This document shows positions 6,980 to 15,110 of a stretch of 25,694 bases of DNA, in pieces (positions within the stretch are counted from its first letter, which is position 1; each line of letters opens with the position of its first letter). Both the position numbers and the translations under genes were made by a program. Source of the stretch: Butyrivibrio sp. (lineage in GTDB: Bacteria; Bacillota_A; Clostridia; Lachnospirales; Lachnospiraceae); assembly GCF_024699075.1 (NCBI RefSeq), contig NZ_JAILQF010000287.1, forward strand, positions 1 to 25,694, written 5' to 3'. A model generated the notes under the pieces. It worked only from the letters and a program-made list of their open reading frames with translations, ran no database searches and had not been told where the DNA came from.

Positions 6980-9043
6980 ATGTTTAAAAAGATGAATTTG
7001 CTGACCAAGATGCTTGTTGGTATAATTCCTGCCGTTGCACTTGCTCTTATTCTTGTAACGGCTGTAAGCGTAGGAAGATCATCTGATATTATTGAAGAGT
7101 TGACAAACGACAAGGCATCAGAATCTATTCAGAACAATATCAGCGATATTAATTCAACCCTTATGACTCTTAGAGCAACAGCAACAACACTTGCTAATAC
7201 TGTTGGTGGAACATATAGCTCCACAGATCTTGATGTATATCAGGCTATTTTTAAAAAGGCCATTTTATCAAATGATACTATTTCTGGTGCAGGTATATGG
7301 TTTAAGCAGGGTGTATATGAGCACAATAGCTATGCCGGACCTTACTGGTACAGGGATGGCTCTACCATTACTTATACTGATGAATACTCAAATGCAGAGT
7401 ATGACTACTTCTCACAGGATTATTATATTGTTGCTTCTACTCTTTCTGAAGGCCAATCCAACATAACAGACCCGTATTATGATTCTTCAAGTGGCAAGGT
7501 AATGGCGACATGTTCAGCTCCTATATATGATGTTGCCGGTTACTTTTCAGGCTGTATTACTGTTGATATATATCTTGATTCTATTCAGGCTCTTATATCT
7601 GATATTTCACTTGGTGTGAATTCAGCTCCTATACTGCTGGATTCCAAAGGTGTATATCTATATGACACTGATGCTGAAAAAGTTTCAAATTCTACTCCTA
7701 TAACAAGTGACAGTAATTCCTCTCTTGCTGCTATAGGTTCAGAAATACTTGCTAAAGAAAGCGGCGTTTCATCTTTTACCCAGAATGGAGAAGAATATAT
7801 TCTATTCTATGGCACTGTACCTGATGTTGGCTGGAAACTTGCAGTAACTCTTCAGGAAAAAGAAATGATGGAAAGCGTAACCTCTATAAGAACATTCCTT
7901 ATCATGATATGCGTTGTTGCTGTTATTGTATGTGTTGCTATTATTTTCGGTCTTGCTCTTTCTATAGTAAGAAGTGTTAACGGTGTCAAGAAATTCGCAG
8001 GAGATCTTGCAAATGGTGATTTTACAATAGATAAGATTAAGACAAGAAGCTCTGATGAACTTGGGCAGATGTCGTTGTCTCTTAATAACATGTATGAAAG
8101 TAATAAATCTGTTATAACGCAGGTTTCTGAAGAATCATCCAAGATTGGAAAAGCATCTTCAAGCCTTGGCGATATGGCAGAGCAGCTCAATAACGACTTC
8201 GAGGCAATAAGAAACAATATGTCAGCCGTTAACGATGCAATGATGAATGCTTCAGCTGCGACAGAGGAAGTTAATGCTTCTATAGAAGAAGTAAATGCTT
8301 CTGTACAAATGCTTTCCGGGCAGGCAGATGAAAATAAAGAACATGCAGATAGTATTAAGCGTAAAGCCTTTGATATAGAAGAAAAGTCTCAAAAAGCCAG
8401 TGAGAATGCTGCTCTTATCGCTTCGCAAAGACGAAATGATGTTGAAGAGGCTAACTCTCAGGCTGCAGTAGTTGAGGAAATCGGCTCACTTGCTGATTCT
8501 ATAGCAGAAATTGCAGATCAGATCAATCTTTTGTCTTTGAATGCTTCAATAGAAGCTGCCAGAGCAGGTGAACACGGCAAAGGCTTTGCAGTTGTTGCTT
8601 CTGAGATCAATAAGCTTGCAGGTGAAACAGCTGAGGCAGTAGGCCAGATACAGGGAACAGTCGATAATGTTCAGGCAGCTTTCCAAAACCTGCTTAATGC
8701 TTCTAATGAGCTGTTGGCTTTCCTTAATGATACTGTAAAGAATGACTATGACAGCTTTGTTAATGTGGCAAGAGAATATGGAAGCGATGCTGACTCCTTT
8801 GGTCAGCAGTCAAACTCTATTGCAGAGATGGTCAATACTATACGTAGTGCTATGAGTGAAGTTAGTACTGCTATTCAGAATATAACCGAATCTACGCAGG
8901 ATACGGCATCAAGAAGCTCAAGTATCACAGATACTGTTAACACTGTATCAGATGTTGTAGGTAATGTATCAGATATGTCTGAAAACCAGCAGGAAATTTC
9001 AAGAAAGCTATCCAGCGTTGTTGGCAAGTTTAAGATTAAATGA
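6980..9043 (+). CDS. methyl-accepting chemotaxis protein with dCache sensor
   Basis: 687 residues, start after AAGGAGGGGG. TM1 is at about 8-29. The extracellular double-Cache domain (about 35-300) contains [37 protein letters not shown] and GCITVDI, typical of dCache_1 ligand pockets. TM2 is at about 305-327, followed by HAMP (about 328-380) and a long cytoplasmic signalling coil whose tip, around 509-540, reads [31 protein letters not shown]. The C-terminus KFKIK has no CheR-docking pentapeptide. It would tune CheA/CheY and hence flagellar rotation. The gene lies 15 bp after the permuted binding protein and is almost certainly co-transcribed with it, which suggests the lipoprotein presents a peptide-like ligand to this receptor. 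The dCache domain could also bind ligand on its own. Confidence 0.93.
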   Translation: MFKKMNLLTKMLVGIIPAVALALILVTAVSVGRSSDIIEELTNDKASESIQNNISDINSTLMTLRATATTLANTVGGTYSSTDLDVYQAIFKKAILSNDTISGAGIWFKQGVYEHNSYAGPYWYRDGSTITYTDEYSNAEYDYFSQDYYIVASTLSEGQSNITDPYYDSSSGKVMATCSAPIYDVAGYFSGCITVDIYLDSIQALISDISLGVNSAPILLDSKGVYLYDTDAEKVSNSTPITSDSNSSLAAIGSEILAKESGVSSFTQNGEEYILFYGTVPDVGWKLAVTLQEKEMMESVTSIRTFLIMICVVAVIVCVAIIFGLALSIVRSVNGVKKFAGDLANGDFTIDKIKTRSSDELGQMSLSLNNMYESNKSVITQVSEESSKIGKASSSLGDMAEQLNNDFEAIRNNMSAVNDAMMNASAATEEVNASIEEVNASVQMLSGQADENKEHADSIKRKAFDIEEKSQKASENAALIASQRRNDVEEANSQAAVVEEIGSLADSIAEIADQINLLSLNASIEAARAGEHGKGFAVVASEINKLAGETAEAVGQIQGTVDNVQAAFQNLLNASNELLAFLNDTVKNDYDSFVNVAREYGSDADSFGQQSNSIAEMVNTIRSAMSEVSTAIQNITESTQDTASRSSSITDTVNTVSDVVGNVSDMSENQQEISRKLSSVVGKFKIK

Positions 9044-9049
9044 TCAAAA

Positions 9050-9075
9050 ATCCCGCACTCTTTAGGGTGCGGGAT
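9050..9075. terminator. terminator between convergent chemoreceptor and ECF genes
   Basis: Perfect 9-bp stem, ATCCCGCAC (9050-9058) with GTGCGGGAT (9067-9075), loop of 8 nt. On the minus strand it is followed directly by TTTTTGA, so it is a good intrinsic terminator for the ECF gene. On the plus strand the following T-run is poor, but the hairpin sits 6 bp past the chemoreceptor stop. Confidence 0.8.
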
Positions 9076-9152
9076 CCTATAAATATAACTTATAACGATC
9101 TAGCAAGAAAACAATTACATTTAGCTTATGGGTAGTTCACTATCTATATCTT

Positions 9153-9725
9153 TTATATAACTTTATATATCTTATCTGAAGCATTCAGATATTTCTTAAG
9201 AGGAATCCATACTGCAAATGCAAGAACGCTTCCAATCAGAGCTGTTATAAGCTGAACTGTAGAAAACTGTGCCTGAAGGACAGGAAGCATCTTCTCCTTT
9301 ATTGGCTGTGGAAGAAATGATGGAAGGAGCCATAAAGAGATTGTAAGTCCCATTACTACAGCTTTTATGATACTTCCACCTATCATGCCTATGCATAGTC
9401 TTATGTTCTTATTTATATTATTTAGAAACTTATTATAGAAAAGCCATACACATATGACCAGCACCGCATTACCAAGCATGACCATTGGAATCATTGCAGG
9501 TACAGCTGCCATAACAGGACTTCCTGTAATGATAAAGGCTGTTACAGGCGTTATGATGCTAAGTATTATTCCGCATGAAAGGCCTGCTGTAAGAACAGCA
9601 ATTATGAGACATGCGTTAATGATAGGACCTGTTATAAATACGCTGAGATTTTTGAAGAACTGACTCACAATACATATTGCGAGCAGAATACCTGTGATTG
9701 CTATTTGTCTTGTTGTAATTTTCAT
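9153..9725 (-). CDS. ECF-transporter S-component-like membrane protein
   Basis: 190 residues from the ATG at 9725 (MKITTRQIAITG), preceded by GAGGG. A frame 13 codons longer has no ribosome site. About six hydrophobic segments are visible: GILLAICIVSQFF, NACLIIAVLTAGLSCGIILSIITPVTAFIITG, AAVPAMIPMVMLGNAVLVICVWLFY, a Gly-rich IGMIGGSIIKAVVMGL segment and LITALIGSVLAFAVWIPL. Length, helix number and the short polar N-terminus before the first helix fit substrate-binding S components, which share an AAA ATPase/EcfT module encoded elsewhere and import vitamins or related micronutrients. The ligand is not identifiable from sequence. The unusual structured leader just upstream suggests ligand-responsive control. 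Other small six-helix membrane families remain possible. Confidence 0.6.
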   Translation of the reverse strand: MKITTRQIAITGILLAICIVSQFFKNLSVFITGPIINACLIIAVLTAGLSCGIILSIITPVTAFIITGSPVMAAVPAMIPMVMLGNAVLVICVWLFYNKFLNNINKNIRLCIGMIGGSIIKAVVMGLTISLWLLPSFLPQPIKEKMLPVLQAQFSTVQLITALIGSVLAFAVWIPLKKYLNASDKIYKVI

Positions 9726-9806
9726 TCCAGCCCTCTTATCGCGAGTGAATATTGGATACAGCATCTGGAGCTCGCGTCACATGCTGCCGAGTATTAGATA
9801 CTACTC
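9726..9806 (-). promoter_or_regulatory. structured 5' leader with possible pseudoknot, candidate riboswitch
   Basis: On the minus-strand RNA three helices line up just before the ECF start. GAGTA/TACTC pairs 9802-9806 with 9789-9793. CAGCAT/ATGCTG pairs 9781-9786 with 9759-9764 around a 16-nt loop. CGCGAG inside that loop (9771-9776) can pair with CTCGCG (9740-9745), which lies 5 nt upstream of the GAGGG ribosome site, forming an H-type pseudoknot. A competing pairing of TCCAG (9769-9765) with CTGGA (9730-9726) would block the site. The layout resembles translational riboswitches, but it matches no class recognised here. Confidence 0.45.
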
Positions 9807-9845
9807 TTTCTCCCATTAGATTAATAGTATGAATGATAACCATGT

Positions 9846-9894
9846 AAGTCTTAATTCAAATTCGATTTTGAGTAAGAACGAATTGAAATGACTT
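9846..9894 (-). promoter_or_regulatory. long imperfect hairpin in the ECF leader
   Basis: Outer arms AAGTC/GACTT (9846-9850, 9890-9894) and inner arms TCAAATTCG/CGAATTGA (about 9856-9864 and 9879-9886, one bulge) form a stem-loop in the minus-strand leader, upstream of the pseudoknot region. The U-run needed for a terminator is absent. Confidence 0.4.
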
Positions 9895-9910
9895 TTGAAT
9901 CCTTATGTCA

Positions 9911-9939
9911 ATTATACATAATATTCCATCATCTGTAAT
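9911..9939 (-). promoter_or_regulatory. possible promoter of the ECF gene
   Basis: Minus strand: ATTACA (9939-9934), 17-bp spacer, perfect TATAAT (9916-9911). It would give a leader of about 180 nt carrying the hairpin and the pseudoknot-like structure. The -35 matches only partly. Confidence 0.5.
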
Positions 9940-9969
9940 TACATCTTTCGCGCCTTTGTAATTATCCCC

Positions 9970-9998
9970 TTGACAAATTATAAATATGGTCAGATAAT
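9970..9998 (+). promoter_or_regulatory. strong sigma-A promoter of pyrG
   Basis: Perfect -35 TTGACA (9970-9975), a 17-bp spacer and -10 GATAAT (9993-9998). Start of transcription is expected near 10005, leaving a leader of about 120 nt before the pyrG start at 10124. Confidence 0.8.
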
Positions 9999-10033
9999 TA
10001 ACTGTCAAATTAATAGATTTTATTTTATATACG

Positions 10034-10107
10034 AAGGACTGGCAAAGGCGTCAGGTATCTTTTAGGGGATACCTCTCACCCTTTATGGCGGTTCTTTTTT
10101 GTTTTTA
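10034..10107 (+). promoter_or_regulatory. attenuator-like terminator in the pyrG leader
   Basis: A tight upper stem AGGTATC/GATACCT (10053-10059, 10068-10074) sits on an interrupted lower stem: AAAGG/CCTTT (10044-10048, 10080-10084) and AAGGAC/GTTCTT (10034-10039, 10091-10096). A U-rich run (10095-10106) follows directly and ends 4 nt before the GAAGGAG ribosome site. A terminator between promoter and start implies conditional read-through. In other Gram-positives pyrG is controlled by a CTP-sensitive leader terminator; here the predicted transcript start is not the GGGC those systems need, so the trigger may differ. Confidence 0.7.
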
Positions 10108-10123
10108 GAAGAAGGAGACTTAT

Positions 10124-11731
10124 ATGGCGACAAAATATGTATTTGTAACAGGCGGCGTAGTTTCAGGACTCGGAAAAGGGATAACGGCAGCATCTCTGGG
10201 ACGACTCTTAAAAGCCAGAGGCTATAAGGTGACAATGCAGAAATTTGACCCATACTTAAACATCGACCCAGGTACCATGAACCCTATCCAGCACGGCGAA
10301 GTATTTGTAACCGATGACGGTACGGAGACAGACCTTGACCTTGGACATTATGAGCGTTTCATCGATGAGAGTCTCGACAAGAATTCTAACGTAACAAGTG
10401 GTAAGGTTTACTGGTCTATCCTTCAGAAGGAGCGTCGCGGAGACTTTGGAGGTCACACTGTTCAGGTAATCCCTCATGTGACCAACGAGATCAAGAGCCG
10501 CTTCTATCGTAACAACACAGATGACGAAACACATATTGCCATTATCGAAGTGGGCGGAACAGTTGGTGATATCGAGTCTCAGCCATTTCTTGAAGCTATC
10601 CGTCAGTTCCAGCACGAAGTAGGACCACAGAATTCAATGCTTATTCTGGTATCACTTCTTCCATATTTAAGATGCTCACAGGAGCTTAAGACCAAGCCAA
10701 CACAGGCTGCAGTTAAAACTATGCAGGGAATGGGCCTTCAGCCAGATGTTATAGTAGCAAGATCAGAAGTTGACTTTGAAGATGAGCTCAAGGACAAGAT
10801 TGCACTTTTTTGTAATATCCCTTCAGATCATGTACTCAAGAATCTGGACCTTAAGTACCTCTACGAAGCTCCTCTTGCTATGGAAAAAGAGCGTCTTGCC
10901 CATGTAGCATGCAAGTGCCTTGGCCTTGATTGTCCTGAACCGGATCTTACTGACTGGAAAGAGATGGTCAATACTCTTTATTCATTAAATCATACAGTTA
11001 ATATAGCTCTTGTTGGTAAATATACACAGCTCCATGATGCTTATATCAGCGTAGTTGAAGCCCTTAAACATGGCGGTATATCCAATAAGACAGAGGTTTG
11101 CATTAAATGGGTTGATTCAGAGACTATTACAGATGAAAATGTTTCTGATGCACTGTCAGATGTTGATGGAATCCTTGTTCCGGGTGGCTTTGGAGACAGA
11201 GGTATCGATGGAATGATAAGTGCGATCAAGTTTGCAAGAGAGAATAATATTCCTTTCCTTGGACTGTGTCTTGGTATGCAGCTTTCTATTGTTGAATTTG
11301 CGAGAAATGTTGCAGGTATTCATGATGCAGACTCAATAGAGTTCAACCCAAGTACCCAGCATCCTGTTATCGCATTTTTGCCGGATCATGATGAAGATGA
11401 TGAGCTTGGCGGTACTCTTCGCCTTGGTTCATATCCTTGTACTTTGAAGAAAGATTCTCTTGCTAACAGACTTTATGGTACCTGCGATATCACAGAGCGT
11501 CATCGTCACAGATATGAAGTTAATAATGCATTTAGAGAGGCATTTACTAATGCCGGATTATCTATATGCGGAACATCACCTGATAACAGAATCGTTGAAA
11601 TGATTGAAAATCCTTCCTGCGATTTCTTCATTGCTACTCAGGCTCATCCGGAACTCAAGTCAAGACCTAACAGACCACATCCTCTTTTTGCCGGTCTTGT
11701 AGAAGCAGCTCTTAAGCATGAAGCCAAATAA
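10124..11731 (+). CDS. pyrG: CTP synthase
   Basis: 535 residues, the full family length; start after GAAGGAG. It makes CTP from UTP, ATP and glutamine in the cytoplasm, the last step of pyrimidine nucleotide synthesis. The synthetase half has the P-loop [10 protein letters not shown] (10-19), the [15 protein letters not shown] block and the [22 protein letters not shown] block. The glutamine amidotransferase half has the nucleophile Cys382 in GLCLGMQ and the His508/Glu510 pair in AHPELKSRP. Residues around [11 protein letters not shown] bind UTP. No frameshift or odd residue is seen. The leader carries a terminator hairpin, so expression is probably attenuated. dapL follows after 91 bp without an evident terminator, so part of the transcript may run on. 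Confidence 0.98.
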   Translation: MATKYVFVTGGVVSGLGKGITAASLGRLLKARGYKVTMQKFDPYLNIDPGTMNPIQHGEVFVTDDGTETDLDLGHYERFIDESLDKNSNVTSGKVYWSILQKERRGDFGGHTVQVIPHVTNEIKSRFYRNNTDDETHIAIIEVGGTVGDIESQPFLEAIRQFQHEVGPQNSMLILVSLLPYLRCSQELKTKPTQAAVKTMQGMGLQPDVIVARSEVDFEDELKDKIALFCNIPSDHVLKNLDLKYLYEAPLAMEKERLAHVACKCLGLDCPEPDLTDWKEMVNTLYSLNHTVNIALVGKYTQLHDAYISVVEALKHGGISNKTEVCIKWVDSETITDENVSDALSDVDGILVPGGFGDRGIDGMISAIKFARENNIPFLGLCLGMQLSIVEFARNVAGIHDADSIEFNPSTQHPVIAFLPDHDEDDELGGTLRLGSYPCTLKKDSLANRLYGTCDITERHRHRYEVNNAFREAFTNAGLSICGTSPDNRIVEMIENPSCDFFIATQAHPELKSRPNRPHPLFAGLVEAALKHEAK

Positions 11732-11773
11732 ACCTTTAATGTGATCAGGCATATATAAATACATAGGACTAAC

Positions 11774-11790
11774 ATATAGTAATACTATAT
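11774..11790. promoter_or_regulatory. short palindrome upstream of dapL
   Basis: ATATAGT (11774-11780) and ACTATAT (11784-11790) form a 7-bp inverted repeat with a 3-nt centre, 33 bp before the dapL start. It could be an operator or a weak RNA hairpin; no factor is assigned. Confidence 0.35.
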
Positions 11791-11822
11791 TTTGAATTAA
11801 AATAATATATACAGGAGGCCAT

Positions 11823-13058
11823 ATGTACACACTCAATGAAAACTATTTAAAACTTCCGGGAAGCTATCTGTTTTCAGGAATCGCACAAAAAGTAGCAGCT
11901 TATCAGAAATCACATCCTGATGCAGACATTATCCGTCTTGGTATCGGAGATGTAACTCAGCCTTTATGCAAGGCTGTTATAGATGAGCTTCACAAAGCCG
12001 TTGATGAGATGGCAAGCGCTGATACCTTCAAGGGATATGCGCCTGATCTTGGATATGACTTCCTTCGTCATGCTATGGCCGAAAATGATTATAGAAATAA
12101 CGGCTGTGAGATAGCCGATGATGAAATCTTCATTTCAGATGGTGCAAAGTCTGATTCTGCCAATATTCAGGAGATTTTCGGACAGGAATGTAAACTTGCT
12201 GTATGTGATCCTGTATATCCTGTATATGTTGATTCTAATGTAATGGCAGGAAGATGTGGAGATTATGATGAGAAGACAAGCATGTGGAGCAATGTAATAT
12301 ATATGCCTTGCACAGCTGAAAACGGATTTGTACCTCAGATCCCTTCACAGACTCCGGATCTTATATATCTGTGCTTCCCTAACAATCCAACAGGTGAAGT
12401 TATAACAAGAGACGAGCTTCAGAAATGGGTTGATTATGCCAATAAGGTTGGCGCTATTATCATCTATGATGCTGCATACGAAGCATATATCACAGATCCT
12501 TCTATACCTCACAGTATTTATGAATGCAAGGGTGCAAGAACCTGCGCTATAGAGCTTAGATCTTTTTCCAAAAATGCAGGATTCACAGGACTTCGTCTTG
12601 GCGCTACAATAATTCCTCACGATATCGTTGTTGCAAAGACTGCTATCGGCAAGGAAAATGTTGAGCTTCACAGCCTCTGGGCAAGAAGACACGGAACTAA
12701 ATATAACGGAGCCCCATATATCGTACAGCGTGCAGGACTTGCCTGCTATTCAGAAGAAGGTAAGGCTCAGATCAAGGAGCAGGTTGCTACTTATATGAAG
12801 AATGCCAAGTATATCAAGAATGGTCTTAAGGAAGCTGGCTTTACCGTATACGGAGGCGAGAATTCTCCTTATGTATGGCTCAGAACACCTAATAATATGA
12901 CCAGCTGGGAATTCTTTGATATGCTTTTGGAAAAGGCTAACGTTGTAGGAACTCCTGGTTCAGGTTTTGGTCCAAGCGGTGAGCACTATTTCAGACTTAC
13001 AGCATTCGGAAGCTACGAGAATAGCGTAAAAGCTATAGAGAGAATCAAAAATATTTAA
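11823..13058 (+). CDS. dapL: LL-diaminopimelate aminotransferase
   Basis: 411 residues, start after AGGAGG at the usual spacing. It is a class I/II PLP aminotransferase converting tetrahydrodipicolinate plus glutamate directly to LL-diaminopimelate, the one-step route to lysine and the peptidoglycan cross-link residue. Diagnostic features are the N-terminus LPGSYLFSGIAQKV, RLGIGDVTQPL, GYAPDLGYDFLRHAMAENDY, ISDGAKSDSANIQEIF, CFPNNPTGEVI and IYDAAYEAYI. The PLP lysine is Lys250 in SFSKNAGFTGLRLG, and the C-terminal GTPGSGFGPSGEHYFRLTAF supplies the carboxylate-binding Arg. The sequence follows DapL closely, including the YDAAYEAY insert, so confusion with AspC or PatA is unlikely. It is downstream of pyrG and ended by a strong hairpin. 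Confidence 0.96.
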   Translation: MYTLNENYLKLPGSYLFSGIAQKVAAYQKSHPDADIIRLGIGDVTQPLCKAVIDELHKAVDEMASADTFKGYAPDLGYDFLRHAMAENDYRNNGCEIADDEIFISDGAKSDSANIQEIFGQECKLAVCDPVYPVYVDSNVMAGRCGDYDEKTSMWSNVIYMPCTAENGFVPQIPSQTPDLIYLCFPNNPTGEVITRDELQKWVDYANKVGAIIIYDAAYEAYITDPSIPHSIYECKGARTCAIELRSFSKNAGFTGLRLGATIIPHDIVVAKTAIGKENVELHSLWARRHGTKYNGAPYIVQRAGLACYSEEGKAQIKEQVATYMKNAKYIKNGLKEAGFTVYGGENSPYVWLRTPNNMTSWEFFDMLLEKANVVGTPGSGFGPSGEHYFRLTAFGSYENSVKAIERIKNI

Positions 13059-13083
13059 GTATCGGTAATTCTGGAATTGAACC

Positions 13084-13117
13084 AAAATCCTCCAAAGCAT
13101 ATGCCTTGGAGGATTTT
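13084..13117. terminator. terminator after dapL
   Basis: 12-bp perfect stem AAAATCCTCCAA (13084-13095) with TTGGAGGATTTT (13106-13117), loop 10 nt, starting 25 bp after the dapL stop. A/T flanks allow function on both strands, so it also closes the convergent chemoreceptor gene. Confidence 0.85.
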
Positions 13118-13128
13118 AAATAAGATCT

Positions 13129-13146
13129 AAATGAACATGTTCACTT
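13129..13146. repeat. palindrome AAATGAACATGTTCACTT, copy 1
   Basis: The 12-bp perfect palindrome TGAACATGTTCA (13132-13143) lies 11 bp after the dapL terminator, between two convergent genes. The same 15-bp string AAATGAACATGTTCA recurs at 22635-22649 in the same type of place. Confidence 0.7.
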
Positions 13147-13228
13147 TGTAAAGCTTAAATAAAGGTTTCATTTAGGAGGTTATGCAGGAATCCTTGGTAA
13201 TTCTATTACTAAGCAGTTCATTATTTTA

Positions 13229-14929
13229 TTAGATAGTAAATGAATTACGGATTTCCTTAAGTTCGTTAGAATTTTCCTTGGTCTCTGCAACTACAGATAC
13301 AACGCCTTCAGACAGCTGTGCTACATCTGTAGTCTTCTCTGCTACCGTTGTAACAGCCTGAGCAGCCTCTCCAACAGTCTTGGATATATCAGAAATAGAG
13401 GTACTGATCTCGTTTGTAGACTCCTGAAGTTCTCCAATCTGCTCATATATAGCACCAAGAGCATCAGAAAATCCCTTGGCATCATCCTGATATTGTTTAC
13501 TCATATCAAGGAATTTTTCATAATCTGCTGTTACATCTGTACTTACATAATCGAGTGTTCTCTGGAGACATGTACTCATTTCATTTACAGCATTTTGTAC
13601 TTCTGCAACTATTTCCATGATGTCTTTTACTGTCTCTGAAGACTGGGTCGCAAGAGATCCTATTTCTGTAGCAACTACTGCAAATCCTTTACCGGCATCA
13701 CCTGCACGGGCAGCTTCTATAGAAGCATTAAGTGCAAGGAGATTGGTCTGGCTTGCGATACTCTGAATGGCACCTGCAAGGGTGTTAACTTTTTCAACAG
13801 CTTTAGATTTCTCGAGAGCTTCTTTGCCCTGAGCATCAATCTCTTCATAAATCTTGGCAGTCTTTTGAGAAGCTTCAAGTGTATCCTGACGGATGCCTGC
13901 CGCTTTCTCACTAATTTCTTTGGCCATATCAGCAGAGTTAAGGGCAGAATCTGCAATGGTATCAGCTTTAATTTTAATATTACTTGTATTATCACTGATA
14001 AGGTCAGTAGAAGCTGATGTTTCTTCCATAGAAGCTGCAAGTTCCTGGGAAGTTGCAGAATTATCTGCGTTAGCAGAATCAATCTTAAAGGTAATATCTG
14101 AAAGGGTTTCTGCATGCTCGGCAAGATGGTCGGAGGTATTGCTTATCCTGCCTACAAGATCGCGGAGGTTCTGCTCCATTTCGCCTATTGCTACTGCCAT
14201 AATGCCGGTTTCATCTTTGTTTTTCTCAAGCTTATCAAGATCAGTACTCATTGAGAAGTCAAGATCACCAACCTGCTTGATAATTCCGGTAAGACGTCTT
14301 ATTGGTCTTGTGATTCCAGCTGCAGCTATAATACTGAATCCGAGAAGTATGATTCCAAGTAATGAAGAAAGGATTATACCTGCATTTCTTACAGAATTGA
14401 TCTCTGCCATTATGTCATCTTCGTTGGCAACAATAACTGTAACCCATTTAGTAGAAGACACTACCTGGTAAGCGCCATACTTGGTTGTGCCATTTTCATC
14501 AACATAATGGAATATACCATTTTCTTCATAGTTACCGGTAGGAATAGCTTCAAGAATAGATGCAACATTATCATTAAAGACAGTTGTTCCTATCTTATCT
14601 TCTTTCTTGTGATATAAGAAGGTACCTTCACCATCAACAACATATACATAACTTGAATCAATGCCGTTTAGTCCTTTTCCATCAAGACTTTCTTTGAGAA
14701 CTGAATAGTCTGTATTTTCCTCGCCGTAATCTTCGACAAGCTTATCAACAATTTCAGAAGAAAGTGTAGCAATGTCCCGCATGTTGTTTTCTGTTACATT
14801 CTGAACAGCACTCTTTGCTTTAGGTATAATATATACAATATTTAACAGGAAAAACAGTAATACGCATACAACGATCAGCATTATGATCTTTGCATATATT
14901 GAGTGAATATTTATTTTTCTTTTCTTCAT
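13229..14929 (-). CDS. methyl-accepting chemotaxis protein with single-Cache sensor
   Basis: 566 residues; ATG at 14929 preceded by AGGAGG. TM1 is about 13-35. A compact extracellular sensor (about 40-180) with [24 protein letters not shown] and [12 protein letters not shown] is typical of Cache domains that bind small ligands. TM2 is 183-204, HAMP about 205-258, and the signalling coil tip is [34 protein letters not shown]. No C-terminal CheR-docking peptide. A sigma-28-like promoter sits upstream, which ties the gene to the flagellar/chemotaxis regulon. Its ligand is unknown. It belongs to a different subfamily from the receptor at 6980 (smaller sensor), though both share a long signalling segment with a DY-x-x-F pattern after the tip (NDYDSF and ADYEKF). 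Confidence 0.93.
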   Translation of the reverse strand: MKKRKINIHSIYAKIIMLIVVCVLLFFLLNIVYIIPKAKSAVQNVTENNMRDIATLSSEIVDKLVEDYGEENTDYSVLKESLDGKGLNGIDSSYVYVVDGEGTFLYHKKEDKIGTTVFNDNVASILEAIPTGNYEENGIFHYVDENGTTKYGAYQVVSSTKWVTVIVANEDDIMAEINSVRNAGIILSSLLGIILLGFSIIAAAGITRPIRRLTGIIKQVGDLDFSMSTDLDKLEKNKDETGIMAVAIGEMEQNLRDLVGRISNTSDHLAEHAETLSDITFKIDSANADNSATSQELAASMEETSASTDLISDNTSNIKIKADTIADSALNSADMAKEISEKAAGIRQDTLEASQKTAKIYEEIDAQGKEALEKSKAVEKVNTLAGAIQSIASQTNLLALNASIEAARAGDAGKGFAVVATEIGSLATQSSETVKDIMEIVAEVQNAVNEMSTCLQRTLDYVSTDVTADYEKFLDMSKQYQDDAKGFSDALGAIYEQIGELQESTNEISTSISDISKTVGEAAQAVTTVAEKTTDVAQLSEGVVSVVAETKENSNELKEIRNSFTI

Positions 14930-14971
14930 GCAGATACCTCCTACATTTACAATATTGAACTTTACAATAAT

Positions 14972-14998
14972 ATATCGGCATATTTGGGGACAATCTTA
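14972..14998 (-). promoter_or_regulatory. sigma-28 (FliA/SigD)-type promoter of the chemoreceptor
   Basis: Minus strand: TAAG (14998-14995), exactly 15 bp, then GCCGATAT (14979-14972). The consensus is TAAA-N15-GCCGATAA, so 10 of 12 positions match. It lies about 43 bp before the start codon. Confidence 0.7.
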
Positions 14999-15016
14999 AA
15001 TTTATATGTGAAAATG

Positions 15017-15025
15017 TGGTAGAAT
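15017..15025 (+). promoter_or_regulatory. possible extended -10 promoter of the SGNH-like lipoprotein
   Basis: TGGTAGAAT fits the extended -10 form TGnTAnAAT. The -35 is poor. A start near 15032 would give an 80-nt leader. Confidence 0.35.
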
Positions 15026-15110
15026 TATATAAGTGTTGAAACTATTATCATCATTATTGCATGAAAACATTGGACCATTCTTAAGTTTTCTACAATCAGA
15101 AAGGTTGTAT

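Noticed and set aside
13129..13146. LexA (SOS) box
   Set aside because: The half-sites GAAC and GTTC are 2 bp apart, not the 4 bp of the Gram-positive LexA box, and the site is not upstream of a gene.
13182..13232. A 16-residue plus-strand frame behind AGGAGG
   Set aside because: The ribosome site is only two bases from the ATG, and the peptide is short and hydrophobic; more likely chance in an intergenic spacer.
13893..14471. A 192-codon plus-strand frame
   Set aside because: It is opposite the chemoreceptor gene, whose protein is unambiguous; low-complexity Ser/Ile/Leu content is typical of a shadow frame.
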